Made by a program: the position numbers and the translations under genes
DNA from: Chromera velia
Lineage: Eukaryota > Sar > Chromeraceae
Direction of reading: 5' to 3'
Assembly: GCA_018398765.1 (NCBI GenBank)
Contig: JAHBMJ010000156.1
Coordinates: forward strand, 1 to 55,155
DNA length: 55,155 bases
Shown: one piece after another, positions 1 through 12,297 of the stretch
Layout of the letters: each line of letters opens with the position of its first letter
How positions within the stretch are numbered: position 1 is the stretch's first letter
Notes under the pieces: generated by a model
Seen by the model: the letters and a program-made list of their open reading frames with translations, nothing else
Database searches by the model: none
Told to the model about the DNA's origin: nothing

Positions 1-61
1 GAGGGAGGAGGGAGGGGAGGGGAGGGGCCGGGGGAGGGGACAGGGCGGGCTTACCGAGCAG

Positions 62-1126
62 ATGGCCTGCCCCACTCAGTGCATCCGGGCAGAAACCATC
101 CAGAAGAAGGGAGCCTGGCTGCCCCCAAAGATGAAAGGGGGCAACGCCAGGCTCAAGAAGGGCAACCAGATCTTCGAGAAAATGACCACAGACACCTGTC
201 TCTTCTCCTCCAAGCAGGAGGAGACGAGGCGCCTCCGATCTCACCCCTCGTCTTCTTCTTCCTCAACAGCGGCAGCAGCAGCAGGAGTAGCTCAGCCTCT
301 TCCCTCCTCTCAGTCTACTCACAAAGGAAACAAGAGGATGCCTCTGCAGCAGCAGCAGGAGGAGGAAGAGAGTAAACCCCCCGTAGTCTACTGGACGAAC
401 AGGGGGGGACAGGGAGCATGGGCGGGGAGGCGTGCAGGAATGAGTGGGCGGGACCATTCCCCGGCAAGGTACTTGAAGTTCGCTGTCCGGGCATTTGGCA
501 AGGAAGCGAAACAGCTGGCAAGGTTGTGGTCAGAGGGTGCGGACGATCCCGAAATGGCCCTGTCTGAGAACAGGGGGGGGCAACCGGGGGGAGAAGTTAC
601 TTCTGCGTCTGCCTCCGGGGGAGGAAGGAGGAATGGTCGAAGAGAGAGGGGGAGGGGGCCAGGGTGTGCGTCTTCTTTGTCTTCCTCTGCAGTTCCTTCC
701 ACAGTTCAGAGTCCCAAGAGATACTCTAGGGCAGGGGGGGGGCATGGAGGGAAGAGGACGAGGGTGGGCGTCCCCTTTGATGCCGGGTCGGTTGTTGAGG
801 GAGAAGAGGAGGAGGAGGGAGAAGAAGGGTCATAGGAAGACCTGTCAAAGAAGACCAGACGAACACAAGAGAAAGGCAAGGAGACCCCGGTTCATTCCTC
901 TGTGAGTCGTCTTCTCTCCTTTAACCATTCTCTCAGGTCCCGCCAAGTGGGTGTTGTGGGGGACGGGAAGGAGACGGAAGTCTTGAAGGAGAGTTTGAAG
1001 GAGAAGGATCAGAAGAAGAAGTCTGAGGGGACAGGTGGACCATCTCAGAAGAGGGGGCGGGGGCGTCCTCAAGGATCGTATGGGAAGAACAGACGTCAAA
1101 GGTCAGAGGAACATAAAGAGAGATAA
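62..1126 (+). CDS. 3' part of an AT-hook protein gene (partial)
   Basis: Only the 3' end of this gene lies in the window. An open frame starts right after a likely acceptor (AG at 60-61) that follows a G-rich, intron-like stretch. It runs through a Lys-rich segment, a Ser/Ala/Gln-rich segment and acidic tracts to a TAG at 833-835. The same frame reopens at 836 and continues to TAA at about 1124-1126, encoding a Lys/Glu-rich tail with an AT-hook core (KRGRGRPQG, about 1050-1080), a minor-groove DNA-binding motif. A 72-nt intron at 764-835 (GTGGGC...CATAG, phase 0) would join the halves in frame. An alternative 35-nt intron at 902-936 (GTGAGT...CTCAG) enters the AT-hook frame from another frame. 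The AT hook suggests a nuclear chromatin role, but no enzymatic domain is visible and the splicing is uncertain. Confidence 0.45.
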
Positions 1127-3014
1127 GAGGGGGCGAAGAAAAATGAAGGAAAAAGAGAAAAAACTCTCGAAGCCACTCCCAGCAGAGCAAGAGGAAACGG
1201 AGAGAGAAACTGGAGACGTGCTGTAACTTGCTAAGTTGCACGCTTCAGTTTAGCGGCCACGGTTGGATTGCTCGCGGCGGGTGCTTGATCGACCCAGCCC
1301 AGAAGCGGCCCTAGCCTGGCTTTGTAGGAGCGACTTGTCGAGATCTCTATTCCCATTAGGCTCAATACGAGCAAACATGAAGCCTACTAAACGGTAAATC
1401 GTTAGCTCAATTATATTAATACAACCCTTTAAAGTTAAAACCTAAGTTGAAAGCTAGGTTGAAAGAGTGTTTTACTGGATTGATGTCTAGATTGATGTTT
1501 TTCTACGCACTGTGGCACGGCCCCAGTGTGCAATAATGGGGAATGTCAGCATAACATGAGTATTAAAATCATAAGCAATTAAACATATTAACCTCCGTAC
1601 AGCGAGAATCGACTCAAAGTCCTTTCCTGTCATGCGGCGGCGCATTATTTGATATAAACTTACTATCAATCGCTATCAATGCACGTGCCTCAAGTGATCG
1701 CCGCCCGCCGCCATCATATCAAAACCGATTAATGCGCAGTCAGAATTTGAAAGATATCCTCGTCTTTATACATAGTACGGTTAGGAGTTACTACCGGCCC
1801 CTTTTAGCCAGTAGCGAGTTACTGTCAGTTTGGTAACCATGAGATGGTAACCGGCGGACTTGAAGGCGTGTACCACTACTATAGTAACTCAAGGAAAAAC
1901 TCTGGTAAAGACAGTTGCTACTATATAGTAGACCTATTTTAAAGTCTGACTACTTAACTTATTAGCAATTTAAACTAGAATTTAAAGATTATACTCAAAT
2001 GATATAGGCTATACATAGTGATATACTACTTAGAGTTCAGTCATAAAATGATGAACATTGAATTTTACTAGAATAAACTTCTCAGGCTACTAATAAATGC
2101 AAAAAAAATGATTTTTACTAGTCTAAAATTGGTTTTATAGTTGAAGTTTGACTCAGAATATGGCTAAATCTGCCTGTTTTTAGCTACTACCACTACCATT
2201 GGAACAGTACTACCATAACCACAAAATTGGTAACCAAGTGGCGTAGTGGCCGCCTAGTAACCGTCCTACTTTCGTTACTCCTAACCATACTGTGTAGCAG
2301 ATGATTAGTACGCGGTCTCCCTACTAGTCCCTAGCAGTCTTCATCTCCTGTTCCATAGTATCTGATTAATCGGCTATCTGTAATTTTGGGGGGCATTGAC
2401 TTAAAGTTTGTTCCTAAGGTCTGGCCTATACGTCTTTCGTCTCTTCCTTCTGTCCTGGTTACTGCTCTCGCTGCTAGCTCTCTCTCTCATACGACCTCAT
2501 ACTTGACGCCTCTCCATCCGAATGCCTTCTTCGGCATTTGGTAAGTGCAATACAATATTAAAGTGGATAACAACACACCGTACACACGTATATTACAGGA
2601 ATATTGCGTGAATCAGCAATGTGATCGCAAATCATCTATGAGCGTTTGGATCGATCTAGCTTGACTTGACAGTACATCACTGAGAGAATCTGCATGTTCA
2701 TCATTAACTTGAGCATTGTTCGACTTTGCCAACTTTGGTGTGTATGAAACGAACCAACTTGGTTGGCCCTCAGTGTTATTAATTCACTGTGAGTCAACTT
2801 CGATCGATCATTCAACTTTTCACCACGTTAATCATTCTCTTGCTTATACTTTCACTTTATTAGCCACTATAACTTGTTACTTCTGATCTGACGAAACCTC
2901 TGGGCCCCTTGACTATCTCAATTATTTAGTTTGTGACGCTACTTGTCTGTATATTCTGTTGTCAGACTGTTGATCACTCACTGCAAAACACAGCAATACC
3001 ATTCAATAACATAC
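1127..3014. other. AT-rich intergenic region without visible genes
   Basis: No open frame has a credible start, length or codon character. Base composition drops sharply in GC compared with the flanking genes. Short motifs such as TAGTAACT and GGTAACC recur in both orientations, suggesting decayed repeats. I see no RNA gene. Confidence 0.6.
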
Positions 3015-3449
3015 CGGGGGCGAGTAGGGTGCTTTTTGCCCTCCTAAAGCGGGGCATTTCTGCAAAAAACTCGTTCTCAGAATTGGTAAAGAGTTAGAAG
3101 CTGAAACTTTGTGTAAAAAGACGTTGTAACAATAGAAAAAGAACTATGAAACAGATTTTTTATATCATTTCTAGAAACATAGGCTGTCATACAAATTTTT
3201 TGATTTTGCGGTCATATCATTTTTTAACGGTTTTCAACAGTAAGAAAAACGGTATAAAACTCAAAAAATTTATATGATAGCCTATGTTTCTAGAAATGAT
3301 ATAAAAAATCTGTTCCATAGTTCTTTTTCTATCGTTATAACGTCCTTTTACACAAAGTTTCAGCTTTTAACTCCTTACCAATTATGAGAACAAGTTTTTT
3401 GCGGAAATATGCCGCTTCAGGGGGGCAAAAAGCACCCTACTCGCCCCCG
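3015..3449. mobile_element. 435-bp fold-back (MITE-like) element
   Basis: Two arms of roughly 195 nt (about 3015-3210 and 3255-3449) are reverse complements at about 90% identity, separated by a loop of about 45 nt. The outer tips are perfectly inverted (CGGGGGCGAGTAGGGTGC at the left end, its complement at the right), followed by a TTTTTGCCC stretch. The flanks, ACATAC on the left and ACATGC on the right, form an imperfect 6-bp candidate target duplication. There is no coding capacity, so mobility would need a transposase in trans. It resembles a non-autonomous DNA transposon of the fold-back/MITE type, and the superfamily is not assignable. The RNA from either strand would form a long hairpin. 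Confidence 0.8.
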
Positions 3450-4918
3450 ACATGCGTCGTCCTCTTTTCATAAAAAAGAGATTTAGATCCCAAGTCGGTT
3501 CGAAAAACTAGTTGACAAACCTATTGTTGCCAGTGAATATTTCATGTTACTATACAGAGGTGCATAATATAGTCCAAACTGAAGTCAAACACATAGTAGT
3601 AGTCTAAGACTTATAGTAGGTCTATGTCAGCTTTCATTTTTAAAGCATTTGAAACTTTCATGAACTTAATATTCTTGCATGTAAATGAATATTTGAATTA
3701 TTGAAAAATATATTGGTAAAATGACTTGAACAAGAAATATGATTGAAGAAGCCTTTTCCCCATCATTGACCGTTCTCACAATTTGTGCTGTGCTTCCGGC
3801 ATTCCAAGCTAGGTAGCTCAGCAGACATAAGAAACTTGAAGAGAGAAAAGTCCAGAAAACGAGTCTGAACTGAAGCTGCAATGATTCAAATGGGACGACG
3901 ACACGAAAGCATCTAGGCAACGATTGACTCAACCCCACAAGGGAAAATTAATTGTCACGTCATTTGTCGACCACTCAAAGGAGAGGGGAATTGTGCGAAC
4001 TGTTCAAGCTTCAGTGGAAGCCGTTGATCGCTTCGTACCATCGACAGTGACCTCCAGATCGTTGGAACACTTCTTCATCGATAAATCGATCAATTGTTCG
4101 TTCGACGTTCGTTCGTTCATGCCAACTTACGCATGCAACGGGACTGTATCGGGCCTCGCTGTGTTAAGTGCATAAGCTGTTTTTTCCCTCCCCGTTTGGT
4201 TCCTCTGATCGCCTTGCATGCTAGATCAGAGAACTCTGCCTTCTCCAAGTTGGTCTCTGACACAAGATTTTTCGTCCTCTCTCTCTCTCTCTAGAAAGAA
4301 AGAAAGAAAGAAAGAAAGAAAAGAAAAGAAAGACATACATTTTTAAATCGGCAGGTCGAGCCGACACAGGCAGGGAGGAAAGAGATGGAGAGGAGGGGGG
4401 GACACGTTCCGTGTAAAGACTACACGGCCCACAAACGACTGAAGAGGTATTTCAACCCCCCCCCCCCGGGGCCCAGCGGCATTTCTGTTTCACAGATGCA
4501 CACAGATCATGAAAGAGTGAGAGAGAGAGAGAAAGCAGTAAAAGCACAGAGAAACGACGCGGCGCACCCATGCAGCGTTTACTTCTGAGACTTCCTCGCT
4601 GCATTCTGTCTCCCTTTGAGGCATTTGATTGATCCGCGTGCTTACGAAGGACGAAAATGTCTTCAAATGCCTTCCCTCTGATCTCGGCCTCGGCAATTTG
4701 TCTTGCATCAGCAGAGAGCATTGCATGGGTCTAGTGCTTTGGCAGTGTGCTCACTTCAATTACGGGCCTGGAGAATGATGCATGAGGAAAAGTGAAAAGA
4801 GAGGCATTACTGAAGCACAACTTGCACATTTAAGGGGAGGTCGTATGGGTCTGTGGCAGAAAAGGTCTATAAGAAAACGCTCTCTCTTGGTTCCGTTTCC
4901 TCTCCTCTCAGCTGTCTG
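3450..4918. other. Intergenic region with a short microsatellite
   Basis: No convincing gene. A CT repeat followed by a (GAAA)n tract lies at about 4276-4335. Open frames here lack ATG starts or conserved features. The right part (about 4380-4918) is probably the 3' flank or 3' UTR of the minus-strand gene that ends at 4919. Confidence 0.5.
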
Positions 4919-7900
4919 TCACTTCACTGGCCTGCCTGACGGGCCATGAAGGAAAGCGCCCTGTAGTCCCCTCGACCACGGTCTGTTGGAAGAGTGTGCA
5001 GGGGTGAGAGCCTGCGGGCGCACCCCTGTCCTTCTTCCGGAGAGAGCGGTTGCAGCTCTTTTGTAGGCCTCTGAGAAAGCCGACTGTCCTGCTGCGAGGG
5101 GGCCACACTGTGGTATCATTCGAGGGGGTTGAGCATCTCTTCGGGGAACGCTGCAGGGGTGACAGTGAGGACCCACCGTGCCGCTCTCTTGCATGAGCAC
5201 CCCTGTCGTCCTTACAGCTGATCTCTGTCGAATCTTTCCATGACTCTCTGCAAGTCTGCTTGCTGACGAGACAGCAGCAAGGGGGGGACCATAGAGTACA
5301 GTACCACTGCCAACGGCGGCAGGAGTTTGGGTGAGTGGGTGGTCGCTCAGACCGTGGGCTGCCAATGCACCGACAGATCCCCCCCCCCCGCTGCTGGGCG
5401 TCTGGCGCCCCCCCGACCTCATCGTTGATGATTCTCTTCCTCCTCCTCCCATTCCCCCACTGCCGGCATCGTTCAGCCACTGCACTGACAGTTCCCTAGG
5501 AAGACCCAGAGAGGCGGGGGGGTGCTGAGTAGCAGATCGTGCAGCCATCGGGTCCCATACGGGAACGCATTGGGGACCTCCCAGTACGGTCACGCCCCCT
5601 GTGCAGGTGACAGCACGGGGTGTCCAGACAGCACTGGGGCCGGGGGACACGGCCACTCTGGCCCTTGAGGGGGCGGTGGTCTTTGTGACAACAGTGGTGG
5701 AACGGGAAGTTCCCTGGGTGGGGGCGTCGGCGGCGTGCAGGAAGCGAACGGAGGTCGGGGGCGGTGTTTGCTCGAAGCGTCTGACGCTGGAAGGGGTACG
5801 GGAGTGGATCTGAAGGGGGACCTGGCAAGTGAATGTGTGTGGGGGCCGTGCACTGACAGCCTGTTTGGGGCCCGCGACAACGCGTCTGTGGTGATCTCCT
5901 GCAGTGTGTTTGGGGGGAGAGAGGCGAAGGTGCTGTTGCCTGTTTGTGACACTGTGCCCGTGCTGCTTTCTCTGCGGGCAGTTTCGCATTCCCGTACGTG
6001 GCGATCCTGTGGGGCGACGGGGATTTGAATGTTGGAATCGGAATTCTGTGGTATGAGCTGTGGGGGGATTTTGGGTTGGAAGTGTAGGAAGGGGAGGGGG
6101 GAGGGAAGAGACTTGCGGGACTAGTTCACTCGGAACAAGCATTTGGGGGGACTGGAGGGAGAGGGGATGAAGTGCTGGAGACGGAAAATCGACGTCGGAA
6201 TGATCAATCTGCTCTGATGGGTGTGCTAGTGCCATGATGCTCGTGTCTTCTTTATCATCCTGATTGAGATGAGATTCGAGGTTGAGATCTGTGCCGCCAT
6301 GATCGTCGTCAGCCAAGGTCTGTCCAGGGCACTCACCCATATCTTGGAGAGATCTGGAGTCTTCCTCGAACGGAGACAGTCTGACCTCAGTAGGAGCATT
6401 TTGAGATTTGAGGGAGACGTTCTCGGAGTCTCTTCCATCAGGATTGGCTGGGAGCTCTCTGGAGTCTCTGTGAGAGTGAGGGGGGGACAGCCTCAGACTC
6501 CTCTCTTCTGCCTCTTCCTCTTCCTCTGTATGGGCCTGCTGACTTTTCTCCTCCTCAATCACGGAAGGGGCAGAGAGAAGGTCTGAAAATTCTTCTCTGT
6601 CCTCTGTCACTCTTTCCAACTCGAGAGGCTGGGAGGCCTCCTCGTGATCCACTAGGTCGGTTTCTTGTCTCTCTGTCTCGGTGTTGATCGGAGAGTCGAG
6701 AACCAAATGTGGAGGGCTCTTTTCTTTGCCTGAGGAGCCTTTTCGCGCTCCCTTTGTGGATACGGGCAGAGGCCTGGACGGTTCCTTCTTTTTGATAGAG
6801 GGACCTCGATACTTAGAGAGGGACGCCTGGGTGGGCCGTTGAGAACGCTGGGGGGGGGCGGGCCTGAGAGCCGATGTGGAGGGCACCTGTGAGGCGGCAG
6901 CGGTGGGCTTTCGGTAAGTGGTGCGCTGTTGTGGCTGTGAAAAATTGGAATTGTTTTTGTGCTTTGAAAAGGGGTCTCGTTTTCTGGCTCTTGTGTTGTT
7001 GTTGCTCTCGGTGGTGATTGCGGGTCTCCTTTGGCAGTCTTGGAGGCTTGTCTGGGGGGTGCAGAGGGAGGTGGGGGTAGACAGAGGGATGGATCCGGTT
7101 GGGGACGCGCTGGGGGAGAAGCTAAGGGATGCTGTTCCCTTGTTCTTTTTGTCACCTCTTTGATCCTTTGTGCCCCCCCCAGCTACAAGCACCAACAGCT
7201 GTGACTCCCTTCTTGGTTCGGATTGATGGAAAAGAGAAGCTGCGGATGATCGTCTGCTCATTTGCTGATTTGCCATCTGAGGGGAACCCTGAGGAGCTGC
7301 TGAGAGTCGGCCCAGGGGTCGGCTTTGGCTTTCGCACCCCTTTCTTTCCTTGTTTGTTGACCCTCTGCTGTGTGTGTGAGTGGTCCTCTTTCTTCCTGGG
7401 GGGGCAGATTCCCAGGGGCGGGGGGGGGAGCAAGAAGATGCCTGGCAGTTTGCAGCACACTTCCGGCATGTCTGTCCGGTGAAGTCGCCTGATGCGGCAG
7501 CTGCGCTTTTTTTGTCTTTCCGGGATTTTGTCCGGGGTTTGGAGCCCTGCAGACAGGTGTGGAGAACAGAGGTGAATGCATCAAGGAGCAAAGCAGAAAA
7601 GGGAGGAGAAGAGAGGGAGACAGATGGCAGCAGCGGAAAGGTGCGGAGAATAGAGTGGCGGCAAGTTTTACACAGACATACGGTAAATGTCTTGTGCTTA
7701 CAATATTGTGGGAGAACTGCAAAGGGTATTGAAGAATTCAAAGATACACCGTCCCATAGAGAAACAAATTCTCATGCAAACTCACGTGCAGCGGTTCTTC
7801 GGTTGTAGCAGCAGCGTTCCTTGCCCGGCAGGGAGAGCACAAACTCTGTCTGAGTATCTCAAGTTTGACCTGAGAGGTTGCTGCGTTATTCAGAATTTCC

Positions 7901-10900
7901 CCCTCCCGATTCTCCCACAGATTTTCTGTCCGGACGCCACCGAGCATGTCTCTCTCTGTTGGTTTTTCTTCGTCTGGTTCTGATTGACAAATTTGGACTC
8001 CATCAGGATTCATCTCTGCAATGAAGAGTCTTTCATCGTTTCTGACTTCTGTGAGCCTATCAACCTGCTCTTCCTCCCCCCTGTGACCCTGAGGACCTTC
8101 TTCATTCTGAAATGACAGAGACTCATCCCCCTCTGAAAAGGGGACCAGGGCAGTAACAGAGGCCCCAGCAAGAAGGGGTACCCCCAGATTTTCTGCCGGT
8201 TGATCCCTTAAATGACTTCCCTCACCCGGCACCCCGCCGAAGAGAGCCCGTGGGGGGGGGCAGAAGGGGAAGCTCAGCCCTTCCGAAGATGCGGTCGGAG
8301 GAAGGAATGCATGGAGGGACGCTGACCTCGTTCCTGGTTGGCTGCTCAGTTTGGGAGGATGGGGGTTCAAAACATGAGGAGGACGGGGGCGAGAGACGGA
8401 CTTCTGGAAATGGGGATGGTGGGGCATTTGGGGGGACAGGTGAAGGAGGGGAGTGGATGATGCGGGAGAGGGACAAGGCCAGGGCATAGGTGGAGCACGA
8501 ACAAAGAGACTGTGCTGTTTGGGAAGCATGCAAGATGAAGAGGCCCCGGCATGCCCCTCAAGGGTGGGGTGCCTTTGCTGCCTCCTGGGTTGTTGAAGTT
8601 CTGGGGGGGGAGCAACGAACTGAAGAGACCTCCCCAGGTTCTGCTCAGGAAGCACCACGGAGCCCATGCAGGCATGATCTAGGGTTTCTGAGGGGAGAGG
8701 ACTTCCGTTAGCTCTTCCTGGGGGTTGGCTGGGGGGTGCTGTCTGGTCAGGTTTCCCTTCTTGAAACTGAGGAACGGACAGGGAGACGGGGAAAGGAGGA
8801 GGCCAGGCTTGCACGGGAGGGTGGGCGATAGGTGTATTTGGAGGTCTGAAGGACTGAAGGTTTGGGTTCGGTCTTCGAAGGGGTAAGGGGGGCCCGTGGA
8901 TGATTGGGTGTCCGGCGTGCAGAGGTGCTTGCTTCGGGTTCTCAGGTGTGTGGCCTGCTTTCCCGATTGAGCCTGTCGGGATGAAAACTCGTGCACCTGC
9001 AGGGTTCCGAGGTTGAGGCTGAAATTGATAGGAAGGGGGTGGAAGTTTCTCTTTCTCCGCTCCTCTATAGGTCGTTGCAACAGAGAAGGAAGCAGAAAGA
9101 GAGAGGGGAGAGGAATCACCCCGGATCGGGATGTCGGGACCTTTCGGGGCCCTTGGGTCCATTCTGCGGTCTCTCCCGCCTCCTTTGGCTGTGCTCGGTT
9201 TCTCTCTGTCTCTGTTCTCGGGTGCACATTCTCCCTCTTCTTCTCTCCTCCTCTGCGCCCAAAATCGTTCACGCTCGTCTGCGAGCTCCTCTGCGGCCTT
9301 GCCGCACACAGTTGTGAGGCCTGACAAGGGGAAGGATGCCTCGAGCTGCTGTCTCTCTTCAGTCAATTGACGGGACCCGAAGAGAGGGCCTCTCAAAGGG
9401 GGAATCTGGGGGTGGCTAGAGCGGCTGTCGGTTCTGGTATTTGTGTTTCTCATCCGACCCAGATCACTTCTCCTATCTCTCCTCGCACCTCCGCCTTCCC
9501 CTGTCTCCCCCCCTGAATCCCCCCCTGCGTCTCTGAATCTTATGACAGATCCCTGATTGAATCTGACTGCTGCCTTTTCGAGAGAGGAGAGAAAGCCTTC
9601 CTCATGCCTCCAGGCTGATTCTCCCTCCCCCCCCTCCTCTTCTTCTGTTGTGCCCTGACGCGCTAGACGAGGCATGATGTCGTGAGTGTCACTTGCAAGT
9701 GAGAATGAGTGAGTGCCCGTGATGGCAACGCTGGGAAGACACCACAGGGGGTGGCAGGAGTCTTGACTGGTCCTTCGGGAACACGCAGCAGCGGCAGCAA
9801 TACCCTGCTGTGTGTGTGTCTGTGAATTCTCCTCCTCTTCCTCCTCGTCTGAAGCAGCCCCCTGCTGATCCTGGAGGGATTCGTCCTCCCCCGGGTGCTC
9901 TTGAGGCTGCTCTTCCGCCTGCTGCTGGGTGCCTCTAACAACGGAGTCTCCCCCCCCTGCTGACTGCACTGCCTCCTCCTCCCTCCACATGCGAATCAGG
10001 GGGGGGACTCTAGAGTCGGCCTTGGTCAGGTACTCTGTGAAGGTCTGCATGCAGGGGAGGATGGATGGGGCAGGCAGGGAAGATTGAGGAACAGCTTGGA
10101 CAAGTGAAAGAGATTTGAAAGGGAAAGAAAGAATGGAGGTAGAGAACAAAAGACGGACTTTAGACCTAAATGAGTGGAATGGAGAGAAGAAAAGTACTCC
10201 CGCAAACACGCGTGATCATATCATGTTTAAAGACGAACACGCAAGGACGGGACTCGATGGAATCACACACCTCGGGTCAGCCCCCAAATTTGGCCCGGAA
10301 GGACAACATTGGAATAGATGCATCAACGAAAAGGCCTGTCTCGAAGGAACATTTGATGCCTGACTGACTGACGCACGCACGCACCTTCTGGTCCTGCTTG
10401 GCCTGTCTTGCGAGACGTTCGCCTCTAGGACTTGCTTGCTCCTCCCCTCCGACTTCTGCGGGAGGCCGCACCGCAGCTCTCCCATCTTCTTGTCTTGCTC
10501 TGATGGTCTGCACGGGTGCAAGCGGGTTCAGTCGTTCATGCAGAAAGGAGAGGAAGGGAGCGGAGAAAAAAAGAGATCCAAACAAAGAAGTGTGGATTGT
10601 TGCATGCATGCAGAATTTCTGTCTTTCCCGCTTGCGTGCTGCTGACAAGAGAGCGAATTTAATCTGCCTAGAAATATGAAAAGAAGGAAAAATTTTGGGG
10701 TCTGAGAGGGGATTGTGGGCGGAGGGTTTTGCCGGCACACGTACATTGTTCAGTCTTTCCACTCGGCGAAGGTACTCCTTTGCGAACTTCAAGCGAGCGA
10801 GCCCGTGTCCGACTGCCTCGATTGCAGCCTGCAAAAACATAACAGACAAGCACGACAGAGGCTCACCAAGAAGCAGGAACCGCGCTGGTGTGCAAACGTA

Positions 10901-11480
10901 TGTGCCAGTAATGTCAGAGATCCAGATCTCCCACCAGGCACATCTTTAATATATGAAAACGTGTTGTTGTACTGTTGTTCAGAAACGAAACATTTCATTC
11001 TTTCGAACAAAAACCTTTCACGACTACTTTGAGGTGTGTATTGCTGCTTCCAGCCGGCTGATGGAGTTTCCTCCTGCCTCGTGCACGCACAGGCACTTGG
11101 CGACTTACTTCTTCACGGCGATTCAACTCAACCTTCTCCTCCTGTATGAACTCCTTGCTTGAAGCCCACTCAGTCAGTGTCTGCAAGGAAGGTCGGGCAA
11201 GCGGTGATTGTCCACAGTATTCTTCATTTGTGAAACAGCAAAAAAGCATCTTGAAAGCCGAACGGACTCTGTGTATGGCCATGTTGCGTTCATGTGTTGT
11301 ATCTCTTCGCAACACAGCATTCTTCTCCACTTCCCGAAGATCTTCGACTGCTCTCATCAACGGTCTCAGCCGCTCTCCTTCCTTCTCCAAATCATTCAGA
11401 ATGTCCGCAGTCACATCTTCAAGAAACGCATCGTCCTGGTACCAGGCCACAGAGCCTGAACCAGAGCGGGCAGAATCCAT
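4919..11480 (-). CDS. Five-exon gene for a giant disordered protein with a helical N-terminus
   Basis: Exons on the minus strand are 11480-11109, 10828-10745, 10507-10385, 10044-7786 and 7546-4919. All junctions are phase 0 with GT donors (GTAAGT, GTACGT, GTGCGT, GTGAGT) and CAG acceptors, giving 1,821 residues. Residues 1 to about 195 are charged and predicted helical, perhaps coiled-coil. The remainder is low complexity: acidic runs, Gln/Glu-rich stretches, Pro/Ser-rich and Arg-rich segments, and Gly-rich patches near the C-terminus. I recognise no catalytic domain, membrane segment or signal peptide. The start at 11480 is the first ATG in the exon, in a good context (A at -3, G at +4). The frame is open further upstream, so an extra 5' exon is possible. 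The gene is divergent from the bilin reductase gene. The function is unknown; a scaffold role is only a guess. Confidence 0.75.
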
Positions 11481-12297
11481 TGTTTCTTTCAGTGTACTTT
11501 GAGAGATCTCAACAACAGTCAAAGAACTCCCTGTCTTTGCATGCAGGACTCTCTTGATTCGGCAGGGTCATACGTAGGAAACACTGATCCTGGCAGTTGC
11601 TGGCACAGAGACCCGCAGACCGCAGTATGATTGATAAAAGGATGTAAAGCTGCTCCTGAAACCTGCTGCCAACAATGATCCTACACTGCGGACCTTCAGC
11701 TGCATGCGGACCACAGACGACAAGTTCGTAAATTGGCATTTGCGCGCGTAATGCGCGCTCGCTCGCGATTGCCAAAGGACTTAGCCCGCGGTCTCCCGTC
11801 TCCAGCTTCAGGGACTCAGTTGACTGTCCTGCTGATACTCGAGTGCTGTGAGAGACCGTCAGGGGCATTCAGGGGCTGCTTGGCAATCTCCTGTCCTCTC
11901 CTCTCTATCGTGCAGTCTTGGCATGTCTTCGCTCACATTCGTTCCAATACTGTGCAGCCTTTCCTGTCGATGTGACTGACGCGTCCTGCAGTGCTCAAGG
12001 GAAGGAAGATAGATACCTTCGTCGTTTTTGTTGTCCCACTCTGTTTCTCACCTGCGTGATTGTACACAAGAGTTCTAATCAGGAGCTCCTCTATCAGTCC
12101 CTCGGACATCGGATTTCCAGCCTCCTCTGTAGTTCTGTCTCAAACAGTCCACACTTCGTGAACCCTTGCTAGACGCGCTGCATGGTCGGATCACTACATT
12201 GTTCGTAGGCGTTGAAGGTGCCGTCTACCCTCCGCTAGGCAGTCTTAAACACCTGCTCGTGCGGGCTTCTGCAGATAATTTTTTGTGCTTGTCCAGT
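11481..12297. promoter_or_regulatory. Divergent intergenic region (817 bp), probable shared promoter zone
   Basis: This segment separates the start codons of two genes transcribed away from each other, so it should contain both promoters. No TATA box or other element stands out. A minus-strand open frame with an ATG at 11868 (to 11509) encodes 119 residues and contains one ankyrin-like stretch (SPLAIASERALRAQ). It could be an additional 5' exon of the minus-strand gene: a GTGTTT donor within it and an AAAG acceptor just upstream of 11480 would keep the frame. A pyrimidine tract ending in CAG lies immediately before the bilin reductase ATG, so an upstream intron is also possible on the plus strand. 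Confidence 0.45.

Noticed and set aside
3666-3938. Minus-strand 90-codon frame with two hydrophobic segments
   Set aside because: It has no ATG start (begins at GTG), lies in AT-rich repeat sequence, and the hydrophobicity is explained by T-rich codons.
12166-12297. In-frame upstream extension of the bilin reductase
   Set aside because: It contains no ATG in frame and is preceded by a TTG only; a pyrimidine tract with CAG just before 12298 suggests UTR or intron.
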